Origin: Deltaproteobacteria bacterium
GTDB lineage: Bacteria; Desulfobacterota; Desulfobacteria; Desulfobacterales; JAFDDL01
Direction: 5' to 3'
DNA length: 8,045 nucleotides
NCBI GenBank assembly: GCA_019310865.1
Contig: JAFDDL010000007.1
Coordinates: 1-8,045 of the forward strand
In this document: positions 6,128-8,045 of the stretch, in pieces
Layout of the letters: every line of letters begins with the position of its first letter
Numbering within the stretch: the first letter of the stretch is position 1
Program-made: the position numbers and the translations under genes
Notes under the pieces: generated by a model
The model's input: the letters and a program-made list of their open reading frames with translations, nothing else
Databases searched by the model: none
What the model was told of the DNA's origin: nothing

Positions 6128-8045
6128 TCAGAACTCGGCAATGAACCTCAATCCGATGGTCCGCGGGCGAACGTATGAGTTGTAGATTATGGATTGGATA
6201 TTGGGTACCTGTCGTACTTTCAAAATCGTGCCATCGTTATCAAACAGGTTATCAGCGAACAGGTGGACACCCCAGGATTTACCTTCAACACCAATGCTTG
6301 CGCTGACCTGGTCAAAGGACTCGTTCTTCAGCAACTCTATATTTTGGGGATTAGAATGAGTTTCCGTTCGATATGTATACGATGCCCGGATCGTACCGAA
6401 CAAAGTGTCGGTCAGCGGTTTTGCATATTGCGTTGCGATGTTGATTTTCCACTTCGGTGCATAGGGAATTTTATTTCCTTTTTCAGCAATGTTTTGGCCG
6501 AGGGCGTCCTTGACATTTTCTGAAATCTCGGCATTGGTATAACCCGTACTCAGGTTTGCCGTCCAGCCTTTAACCGGAAGGGCTGCAAACACCTCGAGCT
6601 CACCGCCGAACGAACGAGCCGATCCGGCATTGCCATAGAAAGTTTGTAACCCATCGGGAGTTCTAAATAGGAGCTGCAAGTCGGTCCAATCATTGTAATA
6701 GATATAGGCATTCAAGGTAACGCCTGACCACGTGGTCTTTACACCGCCCTCATAAGACCATAGTGATTCGGGACCAAAGTCATTATTGATACCGTATTGC
6801 GGACGTGTAATAGCGCCGATGTTGGTGCCGCCATTCCGAAAACCTCTCGCCGTCTTAAGGAACACCAGAATGTCGTCATTGGGCTTCCAATTCAGAGTGA
6901 CTTTCGGTGTAGTGGCACTATCATCACCGGATACGATGTCTGGAATCCCGATTCTAGTCGGGTCATCACCGAAGATGAACGACGGAACAAGTAGGATATT
7001 CGTAAGTTTCCGGTCGTCGACGTAATAACGCAGACCGGCCCCCAATGAAAACTCGTCGGTCAACTCATAATCGACATCCGCGAATAATGCATAAGCGGTC
7101 GATTCGGTTTCATAAAAGACTCCATTCGTATCAGCCAGTGTAAAACCGGGAATCCCGAAAAAATCATTCAAAACAAATTCTAAATCGCCAAAACCTCCGC
7201 GTGTATTGTCCTTGTAGAAACCGCCGATAGTCCAGTCGAACCTCTCATCGCCATTGGACACAAGGCGAAGTTCCTGGGTAGAGAGCTCTGCAGTTAGATC
7301 TTGACGTTCCGCACCAGTCCCACCTGATGACAGAGCGCCAAAGAATATTGGCACAAAGGGTGAAAGATCAGTAATAGCGTCCAATTCATATCTAAAGTGC
7401 GAGGTCGAGGATACCAGAGATGCAACGCCGATATCGTAGGTAAGGGTCAGGTTGTAAACAGAGTATTCGATATCCCTATAGTCATTTTGAGCCTGCGGGC
7501 CGGCAAAGGGCTCCAAATCCCGTGGCCTGAGCACGCCAAGAGTCGACTGTAGTTGATTTTGCGGTATATCTTGGTCCTGATAAAAGAAGGAACCTTCCAC
7601 GGTCAATTTCTCATTCGGTGTCCAAAGCGCGGCAATACGTGTAGAAAGCTGTGTGACTGCGTTTGCATCTTCCTGGTTGAGGTCCGGTATATCGATCCAT
7701 CCGTCCTGATCCGAATAACTGACACTCCCTCGCAGGGCCAGCTTGTCTTCAAACAGTGGGGCGTTGATCATGCCTTTTACTGAATAATTAGCCCCGCCCA
7801 TTTCGGTTGACGAGATATCGCTCGCCACCCGGGCCGAATATTCAGTGGTATCCGGCTTATTGGTGATAACCCGTATCGTGCCCCCCATCGAACCTTCCCC
7901 GAACAGCGTTCCCTGCGGACCCCGAAGCACCTCAACGCGTTCCACATCCCACATCGCAATTTCGGGCATTGCAGCTGAAAACGAGGACATCGGTACTTCA
8001 TCAAGATAATAGCCGACGGCTGCCGTTGTTTCGAGCCCCCCCGCC
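6128..8045 (-). CDS. TonB-dependent outer-membrane receptor, 5' end outside window
   Basis: The last 638 residues of an outer-membrane active transporter that imports a scarce large ligand (siderophore, cobalamin, peptide, glycan or similar) with energy passed by TonB/ExbBD. The reading frame is open to base 8045. Visible parts are the end of the plug domain, with VGYYLDEVP (residues 10-18 of this fragment), RVEVLRGPQGTLFG (36-49) and GGTIRVITNKPD (54-65), then a beta-barrel of about 570 residues rich in alternating aromatic strands. It ends in a C-terminal Phe (IGLRFIAEF), the usual assembly signal for barrel insertion. The signal peptide, TonB box and first part of the plug are missing only because of the window edge. 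The plug style is that of proteobacterial receptors with many paralogues, so the ligand cannot be deduced. It is followed by a terminator, then by the hydrolase cluster in the same direction. Confidence 0.95.
   Translation of the reverse strand, partial: AGGLETTAAVGYYLDEVPMSSFSAAMPEIAMWDVERVEVLRGPQGTLFGEGSMGGTIRVITNKPDTTEYSARVASDISSTEMGGANYSVKGMINAPLFEDKLALRGSVSYSDQDGWIDIPDLNQEDANAVTQLSTRIAALWTPNEKLTVEGSFFYQDQDIPQNQLQSTLGVLRPRDLEPFAGPQAQNDYRDIEYSVYNLTLTYDIGVASLVSSTSHFRYELDAITDLSPFVPIFFGALSSGGTGAERQDLTAELSTQELRLVSNGDERFDWTIGGFYKDNTRGGFGDLEFVLNDFFGIPGFTLADTNGVFYETESTAYALFADVDYELTDEFSLGAGLRYYVDDRKLTNILLVPSFIFGDDPTRIGIPDIVSGDDSATTPKVTLNWKPNDDILVFLKTARGFRNGGTNIGAITRPQYGINNDFGPESLWSYEGGVKTTWSGVTLNAYIYYNDWTDLQLLFRTPDGLQTFYGNAGSARSFGGELEVFAALPVKGWTANLSTGYTNAEISENVKDALGQNIAEKGNKIPYAPKWKINIATQYAKPLTDTLFGTIRASYTYRTETHSNPQNIELLKNESFDQVSASIGVEGKSWGVHLFADNLFDNDGTILKVRQVPNIQSIIYNSYVRPRTIGLRFIAEF

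Overview
The window comes from a Gram-negative bacterium: it encodes an outer-membrane TonB-dependent receptor, and the genes have strong AGGAGG-type ribosome binding sites. The receptor looks proteobacterial in style, but I cannot name a genus from sequence alone. Base composition is uneven. By hand count, single 60-base lines are about 62-70% GC in the tldD region and about 30-42% GC in the 3' half of the serine-hydrolase gene, so the locus may be a mosaic.

All six supported genes lie on the minus strand, so they are read from high to low coordinates. In transcription order they are: (1) a TonB-dependent receptor lacking its 5' end (8045-6128), followed by a clear Rho-independent terminator (6101-6072); (2) a cytosolic serine beta-lactamase/D-aminopeptidase-like hydrolase of peptidase family S12 (6026-4461); (3) tldD (4372-2990), a zinc metallopeptidase subunit with an intact HExxxH motif; (4) tldE/pmbA (2990-1635), its non-catalytic partner, whose ATG overlaps the tldD stop by one base; (5) a peptidase C45 / acyl-CoA:6-aminopenicillanate acyltransferase-like Ntn hydrolase (1537-401); (6) the N-terminal 113 codons of a class III PLP-dependent aminotransferase (339-1), which runs off the window. 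Gaps between genes are all about 100 bases or less. No gene is supported on the plus strand; the long plus-strand reading frames are shadows of these genes. I see no RNA genes, insertion sequences or CRISPR.

Genes 2-6 look like one directional cluster. The common theme is attack on unusual amide or peptide bonds: an S12 serine hydrolase, the TldD/TldE protease that acts on modified or unfolded peptides, a C45 amidase/acyltransferase, and a transaminase that could take over a released amine. With the receptor as uptake gate, the most economical inference is a pathway for taking up and dismantling a non-standard peptide or N-acyl amine, such as a secondary metabolite. The substrate cannot be read from the sequence, and the terminator shows the receptor can be expressed separately. 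No inner-membrane transporter, regulator or peptide precursor is visible here.
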